Below are positions 25,164 through 36,136 of a stretch of DNA of 64,000 bases, one piece after another. Each line of letters starts with the position of its first letter. Positions within the stretch are counted from its first letter, which is position 1. This DNA comes from Progne subis subis (Eukaryota; Chordata; Aves; Passeriformes; Hirundinidae). Both the position numbers and the translations under genes were made by a program. The notes beneath the pieces are model-generated. The model saw nothing but the letters and a program-made list of their open reading frames with translations, did no database searches and had not been told where the DNA came from. The DNA lies in assembly GCA_022316685.1 (NCBI GenBank), contig JAKJHU010001528.1:1-64000 (forward strand). Direction: 5' to 3'.

Positions 25164-26865
25164 ATCCAAAAACTCCAAACATTTTCAGGGAAATTCATTG
25201 CTTTCTGAAGAGAACAATCAGCTCCAAATGCCAGTGTCTGGTTTGCAACACATTCAGACAGATCTAGTCTGGCAATAACACACTATAAATACTTCCAGAG
25301 CTTCACTACCCTGCGCTGCTCTGCTTTGAGGGTTTTTTATTTTACTTTATCTTTATTTTATTTATTTATTTATTATTTTTTTGAACATGCAAGTTAAAGG
25401 TTGATTCAGTTCTCCCCTGCAAAACCCTTTCCCTCCAAAGGTTGTATATTTGGATTTACTGTGGCTGGTTATTGCAACGAGGAGAGGAAGGAGGGTGAAA
25501 TCCTACAAGCCTCAGAAAATTGGAAGAATAAATCACGACGGAGACTTTTTCTTCTATTACATTTACTTTTAGGAGAACAGTATAAATAAAAGACTGCAAA
25601 CGAGAATGAAACAGAAACCAGGAAGCACGAATCACCCCTACTTCTGTCCCTTTCTTACTCCTGCTGAGGCTTTTTCTGTCTTTACTCTAGAAACACAACA
25701 CTCTCGAAATCTATTAATATTCCTCGTTTTCCCTAGCTGACTGTCATTATCACGGGAAGTGAGAAATGGCTGTCAAGCTCAAAAGCAAACCCAAGCACAT
25801 TCCAAATCCCCTCCAGCCACGCTTGTTCCATATAAGGGCTTTGCTGCTATTATGGCAGCAAGCAGAGTAAATAATTAAAAAATTAAAAATTAAAAATGTT
25901 AATAATTAACAATCCCAAAGCACCCTGCTTTTTCCCAAGTTTGCTCTCCCAGTAGAAGCAGGGATCTTTCAACCCACACAGGGTTTATCAGTGCTCAGGA
26001 CAGAGGAGACAAGGAAATTGGAGTGTACTAACATGGAGTGAACTAGTGGGAGAACACAGCTAAACAAGGCAAAAATCCCTGCCCAGATGGAAGGATCATC
26101 AGAGCAGGAGGTGGTGCTCAGAGGGACAGCTCTGCACTTCCATCCTCAGCACAATCTGCCCGTGGTCAAGGACTTCACCCCTCTTTCCTCCAGAGAGCAA
26201 CGAGGAGAGAAGAAATATGAATGACTTCTCATGAGAAGCAGGCTTAAATAAAGTCTGGAGTTAGTTCATTAGTTCATATTCCAACTGTAGGGTCAGATTT
26301 TAATGACAAGGCCAACACAAGCCAGTAACTTCCAGTCATAATCACACAACCAGAAACAAAACAGGCTACTGCATGACTCCCAGCTTTACGGGAAATGTCC
26401 TTTTAATCTGCCCAGCTGAAAGTAATTTCAAGTCATTTTGAGCTGTTGATTCTTGGTGGAGCTCCGATTTGCTCAGATATTGGTCAGATATTAAAGAGAT
26501 CTGGACACAGCCGAGGCTGGGCCTCCAGCAGCGCTATTGTTTCACCTCCCTGGGTGCTCAAAGAGGGCTGGCCCCCAAAATGCAGGGTGCTTCTGGTCCT
26601 GCTGAGGTTAAACCTGACGCCCAAGGACCCTGAAGCTGCCCTGCACCATCCCCTCTGCCCTCGCTCCAGGCAGGACCTCCTGTGCCTTGGCTTTTCCCAG
26701 CACCACGGCTTTGGCCAGACTCTTGGGTGATTCTGCTGCCAGGTTCTGTGATGACAATTGCAGAGCCTTCCTTCTGATCATTTAAAAGTACATTAAAATA
26801 GAGCCCTAAGGCGATGAACAACTGGCAAAAGAGTAGCAGTCCCAGCGAAATCTAGGATTTCCTTG

Positions 26866-26867
<2 letters not shown>

Positions 26868-26925
<58 letters not shown>
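26868..26925 (-). repeat. Poly-T tract, 58 bp
   Basis: An uninterrupted run of 58 T, the longest homopolymer in the window. It could be the reverse-strand tail of a retroposed sequence, but nothing recognisable lies to its right on the minus strand. Its true length is likely to be polymorphic or affected by sequencing error. Confidence 0.95.
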
Positions 26926-28143
26926 CCAAGCAACCTCAGAGAAGCAGTATCTTGGAGGAGAGGTGATGTGCCTCATTAAGCCAAATAATGCAGCCAGGAG
27001 AAGCAGACAACCTTTCAGACACACAGTTCCTTCAGGTCAAACATCACAATGAAATAATTCCCAAATCATTGCAGAAGTGTACTTACCTGCAGTGATAACA
27101 AATGTGCATTTGAGCTTTAGCACTCCTTATTAAAGCCTTAACATTTTGGTTTGGGAATGTACACAAGCTCTGTGTAGCACAGGAGCAGAAAACTTCTCCA
27201 TTTGAGCTGTACCTGAAAGACCATAGATGCTAAAGAAAAACAAAATTACAGAATTCTCTTATTCCTCCTTGAGCACATGAGTTAGTATTTTTGTACAAGT
27301 GAGTTGTACCTAACTTTATTACCCTACATCTCAAAGTCATAAAAATTCTTTTCATATAACACTCTAATCTTCCTCTTTATTGACTATATCACCTAACCTT
27401 CTGTAAATGGCAAATTTCATTGACACACCCTTGATATTTCATAAAGTTCCCCAGTGAAAACATTAAATTTGATCAGGCCCAAACCTGAGAAAGTTGAATT
27501 TCAGGTGCAGCTTCCCCCATTGTTCTGAATGTGAGACCTGAGACTAAACCAAAGCTGATGTACGAACCCAAAGATAATTCATTTGAATCACCTGTGCAAT
27601 GCAGTGTCCCCCCCAGGGCACCAAAATTGGAGACAGAAAGTGGCAAATAGATGTGTTTTCTCTGTGTGCTGCCTTGCAGCTGCTGCTGTGGGGGTTTTCT
27701 CCCCCCAGAAAGGATAAGAGCAGGCTCCAACAAGTTGAGAGGCCTTTTCTCATATTTAGAGCATTTGTCTCGAGCCTGACTGGAGGGATTTATCTGTCAA
27801 TCCTTCACACTTGGTGCTGCCCTGAACTGATCACCCCCTTAATTAACCATGTTAAACCAGCTCCCCGAAGCTTATGATGCCTCTGTCACTTGCCTGTGGG
27901 TTTCCTCTTCACTACAAGCCTGAATGCTTCCATTAAGTTTACAGTGAGAAGAAACCAATAGAGGAAATGATGAAGGATATCCCTGGGCTCCATTTGAAAG
28001 ATTGTTAAAGAAGGGCTGCACAGTGAAAAAGAATTTAACAAAATCACACTACCTTTTTTTTTTTTTTTTTTTTTTTAAATGCCTAGGGAAAAGAATATTA
28101 AGAGAATATATTTATTTTGCTGTACTTAAAATGTCCTTTGTCA

Positions 28144-28167
28144 CAACAACAACAACAACAACAACAA
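28144..28167. repeat. CAA trinucleotide microsatellite
   Basis: Eight consecutive CAA (ACA) units, located about 65 bp after a T run of about 26 bp at 28052-28077. Confidence 0.92.
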
Positions 28168-31100
28168 AATCACCTAAACCCAATTGCCAAGGAATGGTCC
28201 CCAGCACAGAGGACACGGAGCATGCACCAGCTGTGATACACTGAGCTGGTGAATCCGTGTTTGCAGTGGAAATGGGAGTATTCACATCATGTGTATGGCA
28301 AGGAGCTGGGAACAAAGAAGGGTTTGCTTGGGCTGTAAATAGATGGACAATACCACAGAGATTCCTCTCAAAAGCCTGGTCTGGATGCAAGAATGCAGCG
28401 GCCACCTTGGAGATCTACAAAATTTTGTCAGGTCACTATCTGTAGCATCACCATTATCTCCTTTAATGAGCATTGTAAATGATGAAGTGTCAAACAATTA
28501 ACACATTTCTCCTAGTCTTGCACTTAGAAGAACACATATTTCCCAGGAGTGGGAAAGAGTTTATTTGGCTTACTTTCAATTTGTGCAAAGAGGGTGCAGA
28601 TGTAGCCTCAAGAGCAGCGAGTGTGGTACATCATTACCACTTTCTGCAGGTACACATTTAAAAAGTTAGGAAGCTTCTGCCTGAGTTCACAAAACTGATA
28701 ATGATGAAGCAAATATGACTGTTGGCAAATGCACATTTTTGCAAAATGAGTTAAGTATTTTAGAGCCTTGAAAAAGTAATGGAGATATGAAAATTATCTT
28801 CCTCCTTGCCTTCCTCTGAGCAAAGACAGAACCCACAAACTTTCAAAGTTCTAAGTGAATTTATACATCTTTCAGTGATTAATTCTTCATTCAGCCATCA
28901 TCTTTTTTAGCCAAACATTTGTAATTTTTACCTGTGTGCGATGCAGGACAGACAATATGAAGATTATTTAGGGCTGGAACAGATAGATACAAACAATGAC
29001 CTCTGAAAATTCAGTTTGCAAGAACCAGCTTTCCATTCCTGTGTGCGCAACCCCTCTGGATAAGCAAGAAGGTAATTCAGCTCCCTCTAATAAAGCCTTT
29101 TGGTGCCACAAACACAACTTGAACCAGACTGCAACGTTCCCGTTTCCCTCCTCAGGAAGAACGGGGATCTTGGCCTGCCAGCAAATGCAGGCTGGAGCTC
29201 AAGGTGCCAGCTCTGAGCAGCTGCGTGTGCCCCACTCCTCCTGAGGCTCCCTCACATGCCACATGCCAGTCACCATAATTAGTGAGAGTTAGAAGGAAAA
29301 GTCGCAGCACAGTCAGGAAATGTACAGCATTATACATAAATAAAAGATTACTGCTCCGCAGTGCTCTTGTCTCCTCTAATTCCTGCTCTTCCTCCCCGCA
29401 GACCAATAGCAGTGCTGAATTCTGATGAAGCAAAGTGTGGTTCAACCTCAGGCATTTTTTGAGGCAGAGAGCAATTAATTGGCATTAAAGCAGTACACAG
29501 TAGCACTTGCTTTTCTGTCAGGGGAATGGCCAGCTGAAGGGTTAACTTTGGCATCACCAGCAGACTTTAACCGCAAGTTTAAATGCTTGCTTTATTTATC
29601 TATCCCCAATGCAAAGTAAGTGCTGCGCATTTCATCCAAGCAATCGAGAATGGTTTTAATTCCAACCTGCCCATACAGTCCGTGGAAGCCAAAAGACAGA
29701 TCAAGTGCCTCCTATTAAATACAAGCTCAAACGTCTGCTGAATGGAGCCTGGATGAATTAAGGACTGGGTGATAAGACTTGGGAGGAGAAAATACAATAA
29801 AATTTGACTCTGTGGCTCTCCAGACTGCAGAACAGAGAGGAATAATTGCACCATGCCCTGTAAAACATAAATGATCCACGACAACGTGGCTGCTTGTCTT
29901 TTGTTTCCTGAAGACACAGACCCCAAAATGGGAAGTGACAAAGGGGAGATGCAGACCCCAGACTTTGCTCTTTCCTCCCATTCCTGAGCCACCACTTAGG
30001 ACTCTTCAGTTTCACCTTTGAAAAATCCCTGTTAACTCTGGTGCCCCCCTCTGCAGAGGGCCAGGGTGGGCACATCTAGCGAAGAGTGAAGGATATTCAG
30101 CTTTTTTTTCTGTTTTTACATTTGAAAAGCTGCATGGTTGACAGAACATATGAGACACAGCAAGATGGACAGTGTGCCTAGATCCTTCAAGTTTACAACT
30201 GTCAAAATTGTTAAACTATGCTATTTTTAGTGAAATTACAATTTGGAACTGGCATGTGGATTCCACGCAGTTGGAGCCTGCTTCGGTGCCAGTGAGCACA
30301 CTTTGATTTATTGCTCTTTTATTCAGGTCACGAACCACAACCTCCAGAGCAGGGAATTCATTGGTTTTAGTGCTCTAGACAAGAGGTGAACATGGCCTTC
30401 GAATTAAAGCTGTTTATGTTATTAAGGAGAGGACGATCTTCAAAGTGATGAAACTGGTTTTCCCTAATTAGCTAGAACTAAATTTGATGGCAACCTACTG
30501 AAACAGACAACAGGGTAAGGAAAATAGAATTGTTCAACATGTTTAGGAGAAGTGAATCTGGTAATCAGAAATTAGCCTGAGTGTAAAAAAACAGCCTCCG
30601 AGAGAAACATTAAAGAAACAAAAAAATAAAAGCTGAGAGATAATTAATTTTAAGCATAAATCGTTCCTTAGATAGATGGGGACTGGCAGGATTTTAAGAT
30701 GGTGCCAGTGGAAGCATACTCAATGTCTTGAAATTAAAATAGAAACCAGTCATCTTCTGACAACAGTTAATTTCTCTCTCCCACAGAACCTCAGTTCAAG
30801 TGCTATTTGTGCATGCTCTATGCTTTGATCAATAATGTACCAGCACCTAAAGTACAAGCAGCAGCATCTGTACTCAAAGAAAAGAAAAAGGAGGAAAAAC
30901 AAACCACCCAGTGGAGTGAGGGAGGAGCTGAGCAGTCTGCCCAAGAACTGGTGCTCTGAATGCTCTGTCCCAAAATCAGGGAGGGAAACTTGGCAGTTTC
31001 AGGGATTGGGAACACGAGCATCCCAACAAAAGCCATGCAGTCCATCCAGGACTCCTCCCTGGGCACCTGTGCAATGCCAGGAGGATTTTGCTGCAGCATG

Positions 31101-32164
31101 AGGAGTGAGAGAATTATCTGGGATAGGATGAAAGGAAACCTGGTCTTTGTGGCAACCTGACAACTCACTAATGTTTCCTCTCAGAGTGGTGGTGGCCAAG
31201 TTTGAAAAGTCTCATGTTATGACAGGTGTCAAGGAGGAGTATATAAAAAGCCCTGCAATCTTAAAACAAAATCCATGCAAATATAATAACATTTTAAACC
31301 TGGCACCATTGCTTTAAAGTGAAAACAATTAAGCAACATTTTAAGTGAAGTAGCCAAGGGGAATGACAGAAATCAAACATTTTTATTTCCAGATTAAGTA
31401 ACATTACGAGAAGAAAAACACAAAACACAAAGAATAAAAGGGATTGGTTCTGCATTGCTAAACCATAAGGGACAAAAAGCAGTGTTGGCATAACATTTTT
31501 CATTAACTACAGCAAAAGCAAAATGTACATATCAGTGTTACACATCCTTTTCTTGCCTAAGGCTCTGATTAAGTTCCCCAAACTTCCTTTGCTGTATAGC
31601 TTTTAATGCACCACCACATATTTTTCTGCTATCATTGAACATGTCAGAGAAATATCTCTGCAGCATGCTAAATCTAGGTTAAGACTCATGGAGACAAAGA
31701 GTGTTCTGTTTTTTCTGCTCAGGACATTGAAATGGCCAAGGTGAGGGATTTTTTTCTACTCCACTCCATTCATTTCTGTGAAATAGCCACCTCACTTTTG
31801 CTCCAGCATCAGCCACAGGTGCTCAGGGGACTCAAAGAAATTATTATTTGACTGACAATGGCCGCTGGAGAATTGCTCTTGCATAAGAAACTATCCTGAC
31901 ATGAATCTGATAAAAGCAGCATGGTCTCCTCCCATGTAAATTCCTTTCAATCTCTGCTGTACACAGGGAATAGAGCAGAAGAAAACTTGGGCTGCTGGAT
32001 TTTACAGCTAGCCCGTGAGAAAGAAGAGTTCCTCGATTTTTCATCTCTCCGCATCCCCAAACTGTAAAACGCTTCCCTGACAGAATTCCCCTTCCTTTAC
32101 AAAAGGCCACAGCGCTTGCAATCCATAACAGCCGATGTATCTGAGCATCACTCTCTGCAGAGGC

Positions 32165-32330
32165 TGCTCCCGACAGGCGGCAGAGCGCTGGGAGCTGGGC
32201 AGGCGCCGGTACCCTGGCGCGGGTGAGAGCGGTCTGGGGGCTGACAGCTCCTCTGGCAGTGGGCATTTCCTGCTCTCACCCGGGCTGGAAGGGCAGAACG
32301 TGCACCAGCACCCACTGCAGCGTTTGCAGA
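32165..32330. other. Small CpG-dense patch
   Basis: About eight CpG dinucleotides fall within roughly 70 bp (GACAGGCGGCAGAGCGC through CTGGCGCGGGTGAGAGCGGT) in an otherwise CpG-poor window, with several more up to 32325. It is far shorter than a typical CpG island. It could be a minor promoter or the remains of a GC-rich insertion; no exon or TATA element is recognised beside it. Confidence 0.4.
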
Positions 32331-32659
32331 AATAGGAGAGTGGATATAGATGTCATTCATTAGGTGTTACAAATGGCCAAAATTTGTTAAGAAACTTTCC
32401 CGTGCCAGTGATTTCCATTGTGCGACGTGCCATTCAGATTGTGCCTACTTCAGCTCTCTCCAGCCTCATGAATTTTCGGAAACTGGGGTAATATTTCAAT
32501 ATCAATAAAACCAGACCAGCTGTTGAACTGATATAGAAAACTTCTTTGGCCTTCGCTAGCGAGAAAAATTTTCCCTGCAGCAGAAGGAATTTTGATCAGT
32601 CTCAGATGCGTTTGCGTGGCACAGACGCTCCCTGCCTGGGGACACGTGTGGGAAGAGAG

Positions 32660-33605
32660 GAGTGAAGTGAACAGCACCCCAGCTCTGGAACAGAGGAGTG
32701 AACTGAACTGCACCCCAGCTCTGGAATGGAGAGAACTGAACTGAACTGCACCCCAGCTCTGGAACAGAGGAAAGAACTGAACTGAACTGCACCCCAGCTC
32801 TGGAACAGAGAGAACTGAACTGAACTGCACCCCAGCTCTGGAACAGAGAGAACTGAACTGAACTGCACCCCAGCTCTGGAACAGAGGAGTGAACTGAACT
32901 GCACCCCAGCTCTGGAACAGAGGAGTGAACTGAACTGCACCCCAGCTCTGGAACAGAGAGAACTGAACTGAACTGCACCCCAGCTCTGGAACAGAGGAGT
33001 GAACTGAACTGAACTGCACCCCAGCTCTGGAACAGAGGAGTGAACTGAACTGAACTGCACCCCAGCTCTGGAACAGAGAGAACTGAACTGAACTGCACCC
33101 CAGCTCTGGAACAGAGAGAACTGAACTGAACTGCACCCCAGCTCTGGAACAGAGGAGTGAACTGAACTGAACTGCACCCCAGCTCTGGAACAGAGGAGTG
33201 AACTGAACTGCACCCCAGCTCTGGAACAGAGAGAACTGAACTGAACTGCACCCCAGCTCTGGAACAGAGGAATGAGATTAACTGCACCCCAGCTCTGGAA
33301 CAGAGGAAAGAACTGAACTGAACTGCACCCCAGCTCTGGAACAGAGGAGTGAAATAAACTACATTCTAGCTCTGGAGCAGAGGGAACTGAACTGAAATGA
33401 ACTGCACCCCAGCTCTGGAACAGAGGGAACTGGGCTGAACTGCATCCCAGCTCTGGAACAGAGGAAAGAACTGAACTGAACTGCACCCCAGATCTGGAAC
33501 AGAGGACTGAAATAAACTACGTTCTAGCTCTGGAACAGAGGGAACTGAATTGAGCTACATCCCCATCTCTGGAACAGAGGGAAATGAACTGCATCCCCAG
33601 CACTC
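32660..33605. repeat. Minisatellite, 36-41 bp units, about 24 copies
   Basis: Each unit contains CACCCCAGCTCTGGAACAGAG followed by a short spacer (GAGT, GAAA or GA) and two or three GAACT pentamers. Unit lengths of 36, 38 and 41 bp arise mainly from the number of GAACT pentamers, so it is a repeat within a repeat. Units from about 33340 onward are more divergent (CATTCTAGCTCTGGAGC, CATCCCCATCTCTGG), so the right edge looks older and the centre more recently homogenised. Read on the minus strand it stays open in all three frames for 228 to 294 codons, spelling variants of SSVPELGCSSVQF, because the unit contains no stop codon. I take this as a compositional artefact, not a gene. Confidence 0.93.
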
Positions 33606-33663
33606 TGAGCTGCCCCTGTGTGATGCTTGGCACAGCTGCACAGTGGCCCCAGGCAGACACTGC

Positions 33664-33718
33664 AGGACAGGGACAGGGACAGGGACAGGGGCAGGGACAG
33701 GGACAGGGACAGGGACAG
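33664..33718. repeat. GGGACA hexanucleotide microsatellite
   Basis: About nine GGGACA units with one variant (GGGGCA). It lies about 60 bp from the end of the 36-41 bp minisatellite. It is G-rich on the plus strand with regularly spaced GGG triplets, so a G-quadruplex is possible. Confidence 0.93.
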
Positions 33719-35209
33719 CTCCTGTGGGACAAGAACAGCTCCTGCTCCCTCCACCTTCCCAAACTCTTCTCTCGGTGAAGGATTCGTGCCTCAGGGTGAG
33801 TCTCAGGCGAAATGAGTAACATTTGCATTTTGCACCAAAGGAACAGTGGTGAGAGGAAAAAAAACCAGGAGGTAAACATCAGCTACTGAGTGCTCAAATC
33901 CACCAGAGGCTGATTGTACCTTCCACTTGCAAACACCCCAGTGAGGCAGGTGAGAAAACGGTGTTATTTTAGGCTTTTGTAGTTCTGAAGGCACTGGGTT
34001 TGCACTGGTTTGGAGATCAATATGAGAGTACTGAGCTATCCACAAAATTCTATATTTCAAACCTTGACTGACTTTTTCAGGCACCATTAAAATCTCATTT
34101 ATGAGCTGAGCTTAGCATGAAGCAAATGTACAAGTTGTGTACATGTCAAGCTTAGTGCCACCAAGACAATTTCTTAAGAGAGAGGCACAGAGTCAAGTGC
34201 TCTTGTCACAGCTACAGGAAAAAAATAAAGATGTTTATTCCAGTAAGGCTCCTCCACTGTGCCCTTCCCACCAGAATCGAGGGATTGAGTGTTACGGTGA
34301 TTACGATGACCAAAATGAAACACAGATATTCCATCATTATTCAGGAGTATCAGACTGAATTTTATGCTATTAAATACATCACCCCTGAAAGAAGAGTCTG
34401 AGGTTTAGGCAACTCAATTAGTAATTGAATGTGTGCCCAAGGAATTTGTGTATAGTCCAAGTAAACACATGGTCCAAGAAACTCACAGTCCCAGGTAACT
34501 CTTTTGACATTGAGGCCAGAACTCCAGGACTAAATATTTGCATTTCTGTTCTCATTTCAGGTCCCCACCAGGCCTCCTGCAGGCTGTAAAGTGTGATGTT
34601 GTTTTCTTTTTCCCTGATTTTATCTTTCCACACAACTCTGCGTTGCCAAAATCTGCCTAGAAACTGAATACAGGAAATGATTGTAACAGTGAAAATCAGC
34701 ATTTCAGAAGAATTCAGAAATCAAAAATGTCAATAATAGGGTTTTCAGGAGGTCAGAATTAGCAAACTATCAACAAACTTCTGAACACTAAGGAGGTTCA
34801 GGCTGGTTTAAAAGGGTAAGTCAAAGCAAAACCCAAAATTTTGTTGTGCTGTATATCAACAATTACTGTTAACACGCAGCATTTGATTTAATCCCAGTTT
34901 CATGTTTCCACTGACAGTCCCCATAAAATCAGTGAAAATTTAGTTAGTGGATTTCTCTTGCCGTTCTCCCAAGCGTCGAGAAAGTTTTAGACTCTGTCTG
35001 TAACAGATCATTTAATACTGCCAGTAAAACATCTCATGCAGAAGCCAGTAAATAAAAGAGTATCTCCTGTCTTAACTCTAATGCACTCTGTAATGTGTGA
35101 AATCTCTCCTTGGCAGGGGTTCTGGAGGAAACAGGGCCCTGCTCTCTGTCTTCCCTGCTCTCTCTGCTTCCTTCCTCGATTTCTTTATTCTCCATGGACC
35201 CAGAACCCC

Positions 35210-35300
35210 CCCAAAAATGACTCAGCTCCTTCACCTGACCCCCCCCAAAAAAAACAACAAACCCCAAAAACCAACCCCCCCAAAAAAACCAAACCAAAAC
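35210..35300. repeat. A/C-rich low-complexity tract
   Basis: Runs of C (six or seven) alternate with runs of A (up to eight). No unit is strictly repeated. It lies about 85 bp before the 3' end of the large CR1. Confidence 0.8.
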
Positions 35301-35494
35301 CCCTCTTGATCTTTTGTGGCAAGAAATTAAAGGCAATGATTTTTTCTTTAGACATCACTTGATGCATCCTCTAGCTTGAGTTATCACACAGAATCACAGA
35401 ATCACAGAATGTCTGGGTTGGAAGAGACCTTCAAGATCATCAAGTCCAACCCAGCCCTAACCCCTCAACCAGATCATGGCACCCAGTGCCACAT

Positions 35495-35779
35495 TGCTGA
35501 CTCTTCTTTTCAGCCTTCTGATTGCTTGCATTTTTGTAGTGGGGTTTCTCACAGATTGCAACATAAACAAAGTGATTGTTTTCGCATTTCTCTCTGAAGG
35601 AGGGACAGTTGATGGACTTCTAGTTTGACCAGTGGGGTTGGAGAGGTGGCAACCTCATTCTCCAATCCCTGGTCATTGTCCAGAATCTATATAAATCGAG
35701 GTTGAGAAATAAAGGCCTCTCTTTTTGCTCTGAAAACTTGACTATGTGAGTATCATTCTTTTTTTGTCCTCTAGCAACA
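35495..35779 (+). mobile_element. Solo LTR nested in CR1, 285 bp
   Basis: This block interrupts continuous CR1 sequence (CCAGTGCCACAT at left continues as CACATCCAGTCTTTG at right). It starts TGCTGACTC, ends TAGCAACA, and so follows the TG...CA rule with short complementary ends. The flanks CCACAT (35489-35494) and TCACAT (35780-35785) form a 6 bp target duplication with one substitution, as in class II (betaretrovirus-like) or alpharetrovirus-like insertions. Inside, CTATATAAAT at about 35688 is a TATA box and AATAAA at 35708-35713 a polyadenylation signal, giving U3-R-U5 order on the plus strand. No viral genes remain, so it is a solo LTR from recombination between two LTRs. It is younger than the CR1 it sits in. 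Confidence 0.85.
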
Positions 35780-36136
35780 TCACATCCAGTCTTTGTTTAA
35801 CGACATCCAGGGATGGTGACTCCACCACCTCCCAGGGCAGACCATTCCAGAACTTTATCACTCTTTCCACGAAAAACTTTTTCCTAATATCCACCCTATA
35901 TTTCCCTTGATGCAGCCTGAGGCTGTGTCCTCTTGTTCTGTCAGTGCTGCCTGGAGAAAGAGCCCAACCCCAGGTGACCCAGCCAGCTTTCAGGGAGCTG
36001 TGGAGAGTTATGAGGTCACCTCTGAGTCTCCTTTCTCCAGGATAAACAACCCCAGCTCCCTCAGCCCTTCCTCTCAGGGTTTGTGTTCCCAGCCCCTCTC
36101 CAGCCTCCTTCCCTCCTCTGGATGTGCTCAAGGGTC

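Larger units (their letters stand above)
24399..32659. other. Long non-coding interval, no gene recognised
   Basis: No host protein frame is recognised; frames up to 147 codons lack motifs. It holds several microsatellites (24653-24695, 25139-25163, 28144-28167), a 58 bp T run (26868-26925), a small CpG-dense patch (about 32165-32330) and AT-rich stretches such as 30220-30490 that might be conserved non-coding elements. Confidence 0.6.
33606..35384. other. Non-coding interval, no gene recognised
   Basis: Apart from a hexamer array at its left end (33664-33718) and a C/A-rich tract at about 35210-35300, this looks single-copy. No frame above 122 codons and none protein-like. Confidence 0.55.

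Noticed and set aside
32450..33486. Overlapping minus-strand open frames of 228, 243 and 294 codons rich in S, V, P, E, L, G, C and Q
   Set aside because: They are three frames of one tandem repeat whose unit has no stop codon. Unit lengths that are not all multiples of three mix the frames, and there is no single-copy coding sequence or splice context.
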